From Sphingobium sp. V4 (lineage in GTDB: Bacteria > Pseudomonadota > Alphaproteobacteria > Sphingomonadales > Sphingomonadaceae), in assembly GCF_029590555.1 (NCBI RefSeq), contig NZ_CP081001.1:806001-870000 (forward strand): a DNA stretch of 64,000 nt, given 5' to 3'. The notes beneath the pieces are model-generated. The model searched no databases. It was given only the letters and a program-made list of their open reading frames with translations, and was not told where the DNA came from. Each line of letters starts with the position of its first letter. The first letter of the stretch is position 1. Positions 25,182-33,945 of this stretch are shown here, one piece after another. Both the position numbers and the translations under genes were made by a program.

Positions 25182-27458
25182 TCAGAAGCCGGCTTTGATC
25201 ATGCCGCCGATGACACGCGGCTCGTTGATCATGCCGGTCAGATTGTTGAAATCGATCGCGCTGACCGCCCGGATCTGGTTGGTGATGTTGCGGGCGAAGG
25301 CCGCGACCTCATAGCCATGGTCAGACTTGTAGCCGATCTTGAGGCCGCCCTCGATCAGGGAGCGTCCCCGGAACTCGGCCGCCGAATAGAGGAAATAGTT
25401 CACGCTGCTGCGATAGGCCCAGTCAGTATAGGCGAACACTTCGCCCGTGCCCACGGGGATGCCGTAGCGCAGCGTTGCATTGGCGATATAGCGCGGCGCC
25501 TGGGGCAGGTCGTTGCCGTCCAGATAGCTGTAGGTCGTGCCGCCGTCGACGAAGGTGCGGCCCGTCGGCGTGCACATGCCCGACCCGCAGATCGCCACGA
25601 AAGCGGCATCGTCGCGAATTTCGGTGAAGTTGTAGCTGCCGCCCACGGTCAACGTCAGATTGGGGATCGGCTGAGCCTCGACATTCGCCTCGACGCCGTA
25701 GCCCACCGCCTTGTTGACGTTGATGAGGCGCGCCGAATTCCCGGCGCCGCCCACGGCCGTCAGTTGCAGGTCGTCCGTGTTCCAGTAATAGGCCGACAGG
25801 TCGAAGCGCAGGCTGTTGCCGATCGCGCCCTTGACGCCGCCCTCATAGGAGAGGGTCGTCTGCTTCCTGGCGACCGACGGCACGCTGAAGAAGGTAACGC
25901 GATCCTGGATCGCCGGACCCTGATAGCCGGTCGCGACGCGGGCATAAAGGTTGACGTCCGGACTGACCGCATAGGTGGCGCTGACGTCCCAGGACAGGTT
26001 CTTGCCGCGCGCGGTATTGCTGAGCGGCAGGTCGACGGCGATCAGTTGGCTGGCGATGCTGCTTGCGGCCAGCGCCGGGTCGAGCGTGATCGTGTCGCGC
26101 TTGTTGTCGCGAGAATAGCGCAGACCGCCGCGGAGCGTCAGCGCGGGCGTCACACGCGCCTCGCCGGACGCGAACAGGCCGATATTCTCGTTGGTGTTGT
26201 TGTGCAGGATATTGCTGACCCGCGCGCCTGCCAGATCATAGGCATATTCGCTGTACTTCAGGCGCTGATGGAAGAAATACGTGCCCGCCTGCAAACGGAT
26301 GCCGTTCATGTCATCGGTTGCGAAGCGGAATTCCTGGCTGAATTCCTCCGGCCGGGTAATGCCGCCGGTGTTGGAATCGAAGGTTCCGACGCCAAGGTTG
26401 CCGAAAGTGCAGCCGGTATAGGGATAGCAGCCGCCGCCATCGATATCCCCGGTGCTCTCGACCCGCGCCTTTTCAAAGCCTGTCGTGGAGAAGAAGGTGC
26501 CGACGCCGTCCAGATGGACCTGCATACGCAGATTGCCGCCGCCCTGCTTCATCGACTGGCTGGTATAGCCGTCCAGGTTCACATGATCCTTGTCGAAGCC
26601 GTCGACGAAATGATTGCTGCCCGGCTGGAAGATATTGGCGCGGAACACCCGGGGGCTGCCGTCGAGGTCACGATAATGGCCGCTCAGCACCGCCTTGAAG
26701 TCGCCCGATTCATAAGCGATCTGGAGGCGTCCGGCGATGTCGCGATAACCTTCCAGTTCCGCGTTGGCATTGCCGCCCTGATTGTCGTTCTTCACCCAGT
26801 CGTCGCGGCGCTGGAGCAGGCCGGACAGTCGGAAGCTGAGACCATCGGCGATCGGGCCGCTGATCGCGCCCTCCGCATTGACGGTATTGTAAGTTGCCCA
26901 GGACGCGCTCGCATAGCCGGTATAATGGTCGGTCGGCGCGGCCGAGGTCAGTTTGACCACGCCCGCCGGGGTATTGCGGCCGAACAGCGTGCCCTGTGGT
27001 CCGCGCAGCACTTCGACGCTGGCCAGGTCGAACACCGGAAAGCTTTTCAGCATCGGATTTTCCAGCGCGACATCGTCATAGACGACCGATACCGGCTGGG
27101 CCGCGTTCGGATCGAAATCGGTGTTGCCCAGACCGCGGATGTAGAAGCGCGGGAAGGTGCGGCCGAACGAGCTTTCGATCTGAAGGCTGGGCGTGCGCGC
27201 CGACAGGAAGCGGATGTCGAGGCCGCTGCTGTTGAGCGCGTCCAGCTTTTCGCCGCCGATCGCGGTGACGGCGACGGGCACGTCCTTGGCATTTTCCTCG
27301 CGGCGCGAAGCGGTTACGACGATTTCGCCGAGCCCCTGTTCGGCGGCCGCCGCAGGATCGGTCTGGGCATGAGCGGCGCCGATGGGCGCCAGGGCAGCGG
27401 CAAGCGAAATCGCAAGCGCGCCGCGCGATATGGTGGTGAAGATCGGCAATGATGACAT
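25182..27458 (-). CDS. TonB-dependent outer-membrane receptor
   Basis: 758 aa from ATG 27458. Signal peptide ends APIGAAHA; the TonB box region is EIVVTASRREENAKDVP, followed by the plug (FPRFYIRGLGNTDF, VEVLRGPQGTLFGRNTPAGVV) and a 22-strand barrel ending in Phe (MIKAGF). Sphingomonads carry dozens of such receptors for iron complexes, vitamins or carbohydrates. No neighbouring transporter or degradation gene reveals the ligand, and no siderophore-specific region or N-terminal FecA-like signalling extension is present. Confidence 0.93.
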   Translation of the reverse strand: MSSLPIFTTISRGALAISLAAALAPIGAAHAQTDPAAAAEQGLGEIVVTASRREENAKDVPVAVTAIGGEKLDALNSSGLDIRFLSARTPSLQIESSFGRTFPRFYIRGLGNTDFDPNAAQPVSVVYDDVALENPMLKSFPVFDLASVEVLRGPQGTLFGRNTPAGVVKLTSAAPTDHYTGYASASWATYNTVNAEGAISGPIADGLSFRLSGLLQRRDDWVKNDNQGGNANAELEGYRDIAGRLQIAYESGDFKAVLSGHYRDLDGSPRVFRANIFQPGSNHFVDGFDKDHVNLDGYTSQSMKQGGGNLRMQVHLDGVGTFFSTTGFEKARVESTGDIDGGGCYPYTGCTFGNLGVGTFDSNTGGITRPEEFSQEFRFATDDMNGIRLQAGTYFFHQRLKYSEYAYDLAGARVSNILHNNTNENIGLFASGEARVTPALTLRGGLRYSRDNKRDTITLDPALAASSIASQLIAVDLPLSNTARGKNLSWDVSATYAVSPDVNLYARVATGYQGPAIQDRVTFFSVPSVARKQTTLSYEGGVKGAIGNSLRFDLSAYYWNTDDLQLTAVGGAGNSARLINVNKAVGYGVEANVEAQPIPNLTLTVGGSYNFTEIRDDAAFVAICGSGMCTPTGRTFVDGGTTYSYLDGNDLPQAPRYIANATLRYGIPVGTGEVFAYTDWAYRSSVNYFLYSAAEFRGRSLIEGGLKIGYKSDHGYEVAAFARNITNQIRAVSAIDFNNLTGMINEPRVIGGMIKAGF

Positions 27459-27692
27459 GGTGAGGCCCCTTTTAACCCTGGCCTTGCATCCCGCTCCCTG
27501 CGGAGTCCCGTGTTCGGGTTGTGCGCGCGACGCTATGCGCGCTTGCTGCGGGGGGCAAGGAAGCACGACGCTAATCTGTCGCAAATATGCAACGATCCTG
27601 ACAGAAAGTGACATGTCGGCACCCGGTCCCCGGCCGGGAGGCCCGCCGTAAAAAGGCTTCGCAGCGCGCGTTCCGCCCTCTATATCCCCGCC

Positions 27693-28064
27693 ATGGACGA
27701 TGCGCGCGACAGGGGACTGACCCTCAATCCGAAATATGACCGCGACGGGCTGATCACGGCCGTCGTGACCGATGACGCCAGCGGCGACGTGTTGATGGTC
27801 GCGCATATGAATGCAAAGGCCCTGGCGCTGACGGTCGAGACGGGCCTCGCTCATTTCTGGTCGCGCAGCCGGCAGGCGTTGTGGAAGAAGGGCGAGACGT
27901 CCGGGCATATGCTCCAGGTGCGCGACCTTCGCATAGATTGCGATCAGGATGCGGTGTGGGTGAAGGCGGTGCCGGCCGGACCGACCTGCCACACCGGCGC
28001 GCGGTCCTGCTTCTTTCGCCGGGTCGGGCCGGAGGGTCTCAGCAGCGTCGATGCGGCGGACTAG
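27693..28064 (+). CDS. hisI: Phosphoribosyl-AMP cyclohydrolase
   Basis: 123 aa, monofunctional HisI without a HisE domain. Conserved [36 protein letters not shown], and zinc ligands in DCDQDAVWV and [13 protein letters not shown]. It opens the purine ring of PR-AMP in histidine biosynthesis. It stands alone, apart from other his genes, and its 3' end overlaps the next gene by 14 bp. Confidence 0.95.
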   Translation: MDDARDRGLTLNPKYDRDGLITAVVTDDASGDVLMVAHMNAKALALTVETGLAHFWSRSRQALWKKGETSGHMLQVRDLRIDCDQDAVWVKAVPAGPTCHTGARSCFFRRVGPEGLSSVDAAD

Positions 28065-28581
28065 CCTGGCGCTCCTCATCCTGTTGGCGGCCTGCCAGCG
28101 ACCTCCGGAGCGCGGTGATGCCGGCCCGGATGGCGGGCGCGCGTCCGTCTCCGGCCTGGAGCGGGCGGCGATCGAGGCCGGCGCCATCGCCGACGCCAGC
28201 AGGATTTCGCCGGTGGGCCTGTTCCAGCGCGCCCATGAGGCCGGACGCGACTCGCTCTGCGTCATTCCCGGTCAGGACGGGCAGTTCCGCTTCGGGCTGG
28301 AAGCGGTGTTCGGCGAGGAGCCCAGTTGTCGTGGCCATGGCACCGCGCGCCGGACCGGTGACAAGCTGATCTTGAGCTTCAGGGGCGGGGACCGCTGCAT
28401 CATCGTCGCCCAATATGATGGCGATCAGGTTGCCTTGCCCGGTGTGGTCGACATGGCCTGCGCGGACCTGTGCGAAGGGCGCGGCTCGCTGGAAGGCGTC
28501 AGCTTCCCGCGCGTCGCCAATGACGCCGCCAGCGCCCTGCGAGCGCGCGATCGCGGCAACACGCCGCTCTGCGATAGCTAA
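28051..28581 (+). CDS. Hypothetical lipoprotein
   Basis: 176 aa. Signal with lipobox LLAACQR (Cys15). The mature part contains four to six cysteines ([33 protein letters not shown]), compatible with disulfides in the periplasm. It overlaps the hisI end by 14 bp and its own end overlaps the convergent YitT gene by 4 bp. No domain recognised. Confidence 0.75.
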   Translation: MRRTSLALLILLAACQRPPERGDAGPDGGRASVSGLERAAIEAGAIADASRISPVGLFQRAHEAGRDSLCVIPGQDGQFRFGLEAVFGEEPSCRGHGTARRTGDKLILSFRGGDRCIIVAQYDGDQVALPGVVDMACADLCEGRGSLEGVSFPRVANDAASALRARDRGNTPLCDS

Positions 28582-29204
28582 TAGCCGATATAGCGGCCCG
28601 GGCGATGATTCACGACCAGTACGGCATTCATCGCGGCGGCTGACAGGATCGAAAGGCCGAACCGGTCGGGGCTGAGCAGCGGGAGCGATAGCAGCAGGAT
28701 GACCATGTCGCAGAGCATCTGCGTGCGCCCGGCATTCCAGCCGCGAGACTTTTGCAGGATCAACGCGACCACGCCGACGCCGCCAACGCCTGCGCCATGG
28801 CGGGCGATGGCAAGAATGCCGAACCCGATGATCGATCCGCCGAACAGGGCGGCGAAGAGCGGGCTGACGCTGGCGATCTGCATCGCCCAAGGCATGGCCA
28901 GCCCCAGTGCCATGATCGCGATGTTGGTGGCCAGCGTCTTGACGCCGAAGGCTGGTCCCATGGTCCTGCCCGCTACCAGGAAGAAGGGGATGTTGATGAG
29001 GATGAACAGCGCGGCGGGCGACCAGGCAATGATATAGGACAGGAGCAGCGCGATGCCGGCGATCCCGCCCGTCACCAGGCTTGCTTCCTTCAACAGCATG
29101 ATGCCCATGGCGATGAAGGCGCAGCCGATCGCGATGGCATAGCCATCCTCGGCCAGGCTGTGGGGACGGGCAGAGGGTGTCTGTGAAGGCACGACAGGAG
29201 GCAT
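28578..29204 (-). CDS. YitT-family membrane protein
   Basis: 208 aa with five to six hydrophobic segments. Family features: a first helix ending LLKEASLVTGGIAGIALLLSY and a glycine-rich GGSIIGFGILAIARHGAG. The C-terminal DUF2179 domain of longer YitT proteins is absent. Function is unknown; a transporter role is usually assumed. Confidence 0.82.
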   Translation of the reverse strand: MPPVVPSQTPSARPHSLAEDGYAIAIGCAFIAMGIMLLKEASLVTGGIAGIALLLSYIIAWSPAALFILINIPFFLVAGRTMGPAFGVKTLATNIAIMALGLAMPWAMQIASVSPLFAALFGGSIIGFGILAIARHGAGVGGVGVVALILQKSRGWNAGRTQMLCDMVILLLSLPLLSPDRFGLSILSAAAMNAVLVVNHRPGRYIGY

Positions 29205-29297
29205 TGGCGGAGTCCGTGAAGCGGGAACGCCCCGGCCATCCTCTTGTTATTTTGTTACGTGCGCTAATAACAACATTACGAGCTTCTGGAAAGAGGC

Positions 29298-30437
29298 TCA
29301 GCCCCCGGTATCGACCTGCGCCGGCCCGAAGGCGTCGATCGCCTGGAACAACCGGGTCAGCGCCTCGCGCTCCTCCGCGTCGATCTCCGGCCGCCACACT
29401 TCGAACAGCAGTACGACGCGCGTTTCGCCGCTGCGGTTCCAGGCTTCATGCTCGATGCTGTCGTCGAACAGCAGCATCTTGCCCTTGCGCCACGCCCTTG
29501 TTTCGGCGCCGACCCGCAGTGCGCAATCGTCCGGCGCCAGCAACGGCAGGTGGCAGATGAGGCGGGTATTGAGCAGCCCATGATGCGGCTGGATATGGGT
29601 GCCGGGCCTGAGCAACGACCAGAGCGCCATGGGAGAACGGCCGCCGATCACCGGTATCGGCGCATGGGCTAGCGCCGCCATCACCGATGGGCAGCGTCGG
29701 GCATTTTCCTCTACCGGCGCGCCGCCCTGCCAGAAATAGAGCGCCCCCCAGCTAGGATCGTCGCGCAGCGGATTATTGGGCGCGGGACGGCCGGCGGATG
29801 TCTGGACATAGGGGGCGAACTCGGCGTCCTGCGCGCGCACCGCCTCCAGTTCCCGGACGATGGCGTCGGTCATCGCTTCCATCGGGGCGACCCAGCCGAA
29901 CTCTTCCCGCTCGTAGAAGGCGCGCTGGGGCAGGCCGGGGAAATAGAACATGCTCGGTTGCTGGAGGTAGAGGTCGCGCTTGCCCAGCAGTAGATCGGTG
30001 GCGTGGGCGATCCGCGGCAGGGGCGGCAGGTCGCGGATCGCTGTGGTCAGGTGATCCTCGAACCGCCGGCTCGACTGGGCCAGGCTGGCCTGAGCCTGTC
30101 GCAGCAGGGGCTGAATCGGGGGCGGCGCGCCAGTCGCGGCGGCCTGCGCCAGGGCGGCGCGGAACCAGCTGATCGATCCCCGTTCGTCGCCACGGCGCAG
30201 CATGTTCTGGCCCATCGCGAGCAGCGCGGGGAGGTTGCGCATGTCGCCGTCGAGGATGCGCCGCAACGCGTCCGCTTCGCCGTCCAGATCGCCGCTGCGG
30301 TTGCACGCCTGTGCCAGCAGCATCGCCGGCGGGTCCGCCATCTCGCGCAAAGTCGCCAGCGCCACCGGCGCATCGCCGCGGCGCAGGGCAGCCACTGCCG
30401 CGTCGGCCAGCATCGTCTCTCTTGCCTGATCGTTCAT
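29298..30437 (-). CDS. Aspartyl/asparaginyl beta-hydroxylase-domain protein with N-terminal TPR-like repeats
   Basis: 379 aa. Residues 1-130 are alanine/leucine-rich helical repeats resembling TPR. The C-terminal ~200 residues form the AspH cupin: PMALWSLLRPGTHIQPHHG, LICHLPLL, and KMLLFDDSIEHEAWN with the two iron-binding histidines and an arginine (SGETRVVLLFE) for 2-oxoglutarate. Family members hydroxylate Asp/Asn in EGF-like domains, or modify lipids (LpxO). No transmembrane segment is evident, so this is a cytoplasmic oxygenase of unknown substrate. Confidence 0.88.
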   Translation of the reverse strand: MNDQARETMLADAAVAALRRGDAPVALATLREMADPPAMLLAQACNRSGDLDGEADALRRILDGDMRNLPALLAMGQNMLRRGDERGSISWFRAALAQAAATGAPPPIQPLLRQAQASLAQSSRRFEDHLTTAIRDLPPLPRIAHATDLLLGKRDLYLQQPSMFYFPGLPQRAFYEREEFGWVAPMEAMTDAIVRELEAVRAQDAEFAPYVQTSAGRPAPNNPLRDDPSWGALYFWQGGAPVEENARRCPSVMAALAHAPIPVIGGRSPMALWSLLRPGTHIQPHHGLLNTRLICHLPLLAPDDCALRVGAETRAWRKGKMLLFDDSIEHEAWNRSGETRVVLLFEVWRPEIDAEEREALTRLFQAIDAFGPAQVDTGG

Positions 30438-30477
30438 GCCCCTGCCTTATCCGGCGCCGCGGCGGCGCGAAAGCGGC

Positions 30478-31674
30478 TTATTCGGCGGCAGCGGGTATCA
30501 TGGCGCCGTTCCGCCGCTCCAGCGCAATGGCGAGGAGGAAGACGGCCAGCCCGCCCAGCGCCAGCGCGCTGCCGATCCAGCCGGTCGACACCAGCCCGTA
30601 GCCGGCAGCGATCGACAGGCCGCCCAACCATGGTCCGATCGCATTGGCGACATTGAAGGCGCTGTGATGGAGCGCGGCGGCGAGCGTCTGCGCGTCCCCG
30701 GCGACATCCATCAGTCGGGCCTGCAAGGGCGTGCCCAGGCCGCCGCCGATGCCGATCAGGAAGACGATCAGGCTGAGCGTCCAGATATTGCCGGCCATCA
30801 GCGGAAACAGGGCCAGCGACGCCGCGCTCCACAACAGCACGCCGATGACGGTGCGGCTCTGCGCGCGATCGGCCAGCCAGGCTGCGGCCAGATTGCCCAG
30901 CGTCATGCCGATGCCGAAGATGATGAGGATCAGCGGCACGTAGCTTTCGGGAACACGCGTCACTTCGATCATGGTCGAGGCGACATAGGTGTAGACGGCG
31001 AACATGCCGCCGAAGCCGATCGCGCCGGTCAGCAAGGTCAGCCAGACCTGCGACTTGCCCAGCGCGGTCAATTCGCGCATCGGGCTGGCCTTGGGATCGC
31101 CCGCATCGCGCGGCGCATAGAGTCCGACCAAAGTCACCGTCGCTACCGCCAGAGCGGCGACCACGAAAAAGCCCGATCGCCAGCCCAGCACCTGCCCCAT
31201 CCAGTTAGCCACCGGCACGCCCAGCACGGTGGCGACGGTCAGGCCGGACATGACCTTGGCCATCGCCAGCGTCCTCTTTTCGATCGGCACCAGGCTGGCG
31301 GCAACCAGCGCCGCGACGCCAAAATAGGCGCCATGCGGAACGCCGGACAGAAAACGGAACAACAGCATCCAGGAATAGCTGGGCGACAGTGCCGAAAGCG
31401 CATTGGCGACGGCGAACATCGCCATCAGGCCGATCAGCAGTGTCCGGCGCGGCAACCGCGCGGCGAAGGCGGCAATCACCGGCGCGCCCGCAACCACTCC
31501 CAGCGCATAGGCGCTGATCGCATGACCGGCGGTCGGCACGTCGATGCCCAGGTCACGCGCGAAGAAAGGCAGCAGGCTCATCGCCGCGAATTCGGTCGTG
31601 CCGATCGCGAAGGCGCCGACCGAGAGGGCGAACAGGACAAGCGCGGGATGCGCGTTCCGGGGCTGGACACCCAT
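30478..31674 (-). CDS. MFS transporter, AraJ/YdhP-like (DHA1 family)
   Basis: 398 aa with 12 predicted membrane helices. The N-terminus FALSVGAFAIGTTEFAAMSLLP and motif A-like LPRRTLLIG mark the DHA1/AraJ group of drug or sugar exporters. ATG 31674 is chosen because GGAG stands 6 nt upstream; ATG 31686 lacks a ribosome site. It is divergent from an EamA transporter, with a perfect 15-bp palindrome in between. Substrate unknown. Confidence 0.9.
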   Translation of the reverse strand: MGVQPRNAHPALVLFALSVGAFAIGTTEFAAMSLLPFFARDLGIDVPTAGHAISAYALGVVAGAPVIAAFAARLPRRTLLIGLMAMFAVANALSALSPSYSWMLLFRFLSGVPHGAYFGVAALVAASLVPIEKRTLAMAKVMSGLTVATVLGVPVANWMGQVLGWRSGFFVVAALAVATVTLVGLYAPRDAGDPKASPMRELTALGKSQVWLTLLTGAIGFGGMFAVYTYVASTMIEVTRVPESYVPLILIIFGIGMTLGNLAAAWLADRAQSRTVIGVLLWSAASLALFPLMAGNIWTLSLIVFLIGIGGGLGTPLQARLMDVAGDAQTLAAALHHSAFNVANAIGPWLGGLSIAAGYGLVSTGWIGSALALGGLAVFLLAIALERRNGAMIPAAAE

Positions 31675-31702
31675 GGCAAGCTCCATGCTGCAATGCAAAA
31701 TA

Positions 31703-31717
31703 TGCGGAAGTTCCGCA
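31703..31717. promoter_or_regulatory. Perfect palindrome upstream of the MFS gene, candidate operator
   Basis: TGCGGAAGTTCCGCA, two 7-bp arms around one base, located 29 bp before the MFS start in the divergent region with the EamA gene. Position and symmetry suggest a repressor site; no regulator gene is adjacent. Confidence 0.4.
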
Positions 31718-31840
31718 GATGGGCCGCATGACAACGTTGGTCAACCCTGCATTCGTATGAGATTCCTGCAAGTGCGTTCGCGCGCTATGCAACCGGAAGG
31801 GTTTCGCACTCGCGGGCGGATCGGCTATAGCGCTCCGATT

Positions 31841-32731
31841 ATGACAGGGGACGATGGCAACCGGGCGCGCGCCGCCGCGCTGGCGGGAACCGGAGCGGTG
31901 CTGCTCTCGCTCTTTTCGATGAGTCTGGGCGCTGCTTTTGCCAAGACATTGTTCCCGCTGGTCGGCGCCCATGGTGCCGCGGGGCTGCGCATCGGACTTG
32001 CCGCGATTCTGCTCTTGCTCTTTCGCCGTCCCTGGGGTCGGCCCATTCCCCGCGAAGCGCGCTGGCCGCTGATCGCTTATGGCGCCACTCTGGGTCTGAT
32101 GAACCTTCTGATCTATCAGGCTTTCGCGCGCATTCCACTGGGTATCGCCATCGCGATCGAAGTGACCGGCCCGCTGGCGATCGTCCTGTTCGGATCGCGC
32201 CGGCCTCGCGATTTTCTCTGGCTTGGCGCGGCAGTGACCGGGCTTCTGCTGTTGCTGCCCTTGCGAACAGATGCGCCGCTCGATCCGCTGGGTGTCGGCT
32301 TCGCCTGCGGCGCGGCGGTCTGCTGGGCTCTGTATATCCTGACCGGCAAGCGCGTCTCTGGGGCGCTGGGCGGCGACGCGGTCGCCTGGGGGATGCTGGT
32401 TGCCGCGATCCTCGTCATGCCGGTCGGCCTGGTCCATGCAGGCGCGGGGTTGCTTTCCCCCTGGGTGCTGATGGTCGCCCTCGCCGTCGCCCTGCTGTCG
32501 AGCGCCTTGCCCTATTCGCTGGAGATGGAGGCGATGCGCCGTTTGTCTGCGCCGGTATTCGGCCTGCTGTTGAGTTCGGCGCCGGCCGTGGGCGCGCTTG
32601 CGGGCTTCATCGTCCTGGGCGAGCGGCTGACGCCCTTGCAGTGGGCCGCTATCGTCTGCGTAATGGCTGCTTCGGCGGGCAGCGCTCTGACCGCCGGGCA
32701 CAAGCCGGTGATCGAGGATGCGCCGCAATAG
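31841..32731 (+). CDS. EamA/RhtA-like DMT-family transporter
   Basis: 296 aa from ATG 31841 with ten predicted helices in two EamA repeats. The segments GLRIGLAAILLLLF and FSRIPLG-like FARIPLGIAIAIEVTGPLA resemble RhtA, an exporter of threonine/homoserine. Substrate assignment is by general resemblance. Upstream in-frame extension into the MFS gene is a shadow. Confidence 0.88.
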   Translation: MTGDDGNRARAAALAGTGAVLLSLFSMSLGAAFAKTLFPLVGAHGAAGLRIGLAAILLLLFRRPWGRPIPREARWPLIAYGATLGLMNLLIYQAFARIPLGIAIAIEVTGPLAIVLFGSRRPRDFLWLGAAVTGLLLLLPLRTDAPLDPLGVGFACGAAVCWALYILTGKRVSGALGGDAVAWGMLVAAILVMPVGLVHAGAGLLSPWVLMVALAVALLSSALPYSLEMEAMRRLSAPVFGLLLSSAPAVGALAGFIVLGERLTPLQWAAIVCVMAASAGSALTAGHKPVIEDAPQ

Positions 32732-33307
32732 AGGTGCGGGCGGTTCGAGGCGGCTGGGCGACCGATCATGCTTGTATCGATAAGGATCTGATAGCCAAAT
32801 CCGGCCATGAAGCCACCTGCTCCGATGCCGGTGCGTCCGGTCTGTCAGTTTGCGGCGGGTAAGATATCCATTGCTTCTCAGGGCATGAATGTCAGTCATA
32901 TCGGCGCGATTTGGCGCATCTTCGATGTCGATGATTTGATGGCGACCCTCGAGGCCGCAACGACAAGGGCCACCTCAAAGACCGGCAAGCGGCGCGGCCA
33001 GCGCAGCGATGTAGGGTTCGTTATCGACGACAAGGGACGGCGCATCATCGACATTGACGATGGCAATTGCGGAAGTTCGGAACAAGCTACAGGAACGTAA
33101 GTCTGGCCGTGGTCATACCCCACATCTGCGGACATGGTTCGCGCAAAAGTGGAGGCGGGAACCATCGAGCTTGACGCGCATCATCAACCCTATTTCCAAG
33201 GCGAGACATTGGTGGCTTTCAACCGTAGAAATTGAGCGCAGGCTACACATAGCCGCACATGCCGGCCATTTTCTGGCTCACACGGGAGTAGCTAAGTAAT
33301 TGGAAAA
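32732..33307. other. 576-bp region without a confident gene; lower GC, next to tRNA-Arg
   Basis: Between the EamA gene and the 3' end of tRNA-Arg there is no recognisable family. By hand count 33061-33300 is about 53% GC, well below the flanking genes. Short frames exist on both strands (best: 32885-33100). A tRNA 3' end is the classic integration site, so this could be a scar of a lost element, but I found no direct repeat of the tRNA end and no integrase fragment. Confidence 0.5.
32885..33100 (+). CDS. Possible small hypothetical protein (71 aa)
   Basis: Frame starting MNVSHIGAIWRIFDVDDLM with a basic patch TSKTGKRRGQRS and an acidic C-terminal stretch; ATG 32807 would add 26 residues. Composition is plausible for a real protein but there is no Shine-Dalgarno and no recognisable family. 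It lies in the low-GC region beside tRNA-Arg. Confidence 0.25.
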   Translation: MNVSHIGAIWRIFDVDDLMATLEAATTRATSKTGKRRGQRSDVGFVIDDKGRRIIDIDDGNCGSSEQATGT

Positions 33308-33384
33308 TGGCGCACCCAAGAGGATTCGAACCTCTGGCCTTTGCCTTCGGAGGGCAACGCTCTATCCAGCTGAGCTATGGGTGC
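33308..33384 (-). tRNA. tRNA-Arg (CCG anticodon)
   Basis: On the minus strand the gene starts GCACCCATAGCTCAGCTGGA, has anticodon arm TTGCC-CT-CCG-AA-GGCAA, T arm with GGTTCGAATCC and ends GGGTGC-G-CCA with encoded CCA (33308-33310). The anticodon CCG decodes CGG arginine codons. Confidence 0.97.
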
Positions 33385-33438
33385 GTGACGCGGGTCAGAA
33401 GGGGCGGTTAGCAAAGTCCATCGGACTGCGCCAGCACC

Positions 33439-33457
33439 AAAATCATCTGACGATGAT
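33439..33457 (-). terminator. Weak terminator after the DUF6491 gene
   Basis: A 6-bp stem ATCATC/GATGAT with a 4-nt loop, followed on the minus strand by four T, directly after the stop at 33459. AT-rich stem, so moderate efficiency at best. Confidence 0.35.
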
Positions 33458-33458
33458 C

Positions 33459-33845
33459 TTATTTCGCAGCCTTTTCCATCGGCTGGAATTTGCCCAGCCC
33501 GCAACTGGCTCCGGGCTGCAAACCAGGGCCGGCGTTCCACAGGACCGTGATGATATCGACCGAACAGAGCTGGGACAGGCTGGTTCGGTAGGAAAAGCGC
33601 TTTTCGAAGCCCAGACTGGGGCAGCTGCTCGGCAGCGTGTTGCGATAGATTTTGCGGCTGTTCATGACGAAGTCGATCGTCCGGTCGTCGCGCACATTGG
33701 TGGACCGGATCGAGCGGATCGGGATGCAGTTGGTGGCTTCGCCCTTGGCTACATAGGGATCGGGCGCGTCCTTGGCGACGGCCGGCGCGACACTGAGGGT
33801 CAAGGCAACGCCCAAGGCCAGGCGGGCCGGGGTGCGGACAGACAT
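33459..33845 (-). CDS. Secreted DUF6491-like protein
   Basis: 128 aa from ATG 33845, with a strong GAGGAGAG Shine-Dalgarno. Signal peptide ends APAVAKDA. The mature domain has NCIPIRSIRSTNVRDDRTIDF, RNTLPSSCPSLGFEKRF, SQLCSVDIITV and GASCGLGKF, the pattern of the small periplasmic DUF6491 family with conserved cysteines. Function unknown. Confidence 0.78.
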   Translation of the reverse strand: MSVRTPARLALGVALTLSVAPAVAKDAPDPYVAKGEATNCIPIRSIRSTNVRDDRTIDFVMNSRKIYRNTLPSSCPSLGFEKRFSYRTSLSQLCSVDIITVLWNAGPGLQPGASCGLGKFQPMEKAAK

Positions 33846-33945
33846 GATTTCTCTCCTCATGATATGCCGACTCGACGACATGGAGCGCCAAATTCCGTAT
33901 CGTCCCTAACATGGTGCGGCTGAACCGGGCGATAACGGAGGGGCT

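Noticed and set aside
25005..27452. 815-codon antisense frame over the TonB-dependent receptor
   Set aside because: Shadow frame; it even runs through the tRNA-His gene.
27459..27692. Cobalamin riboswitch before the TonB-dependent receptor
   Set aside because: No B12-box (GCCACTG-like) or other conserved riboswitch core was found in the 234-bp gap.
33054..33299. 81-codon frame before tRNA-Arg as an integrase remnant
   Set aside because: It contains Trp/His/Arg-rich sequence but no tyrosine-recombinase motif (R...HxxR...Y) and no family resemblance.
32732..33384. att direct repeat of the tRNA-Arg 3' end
   Set aside because: I searched the adjoining sequence for a second copy of TGGCGCACCCAAGAGG-like sequence and found none.
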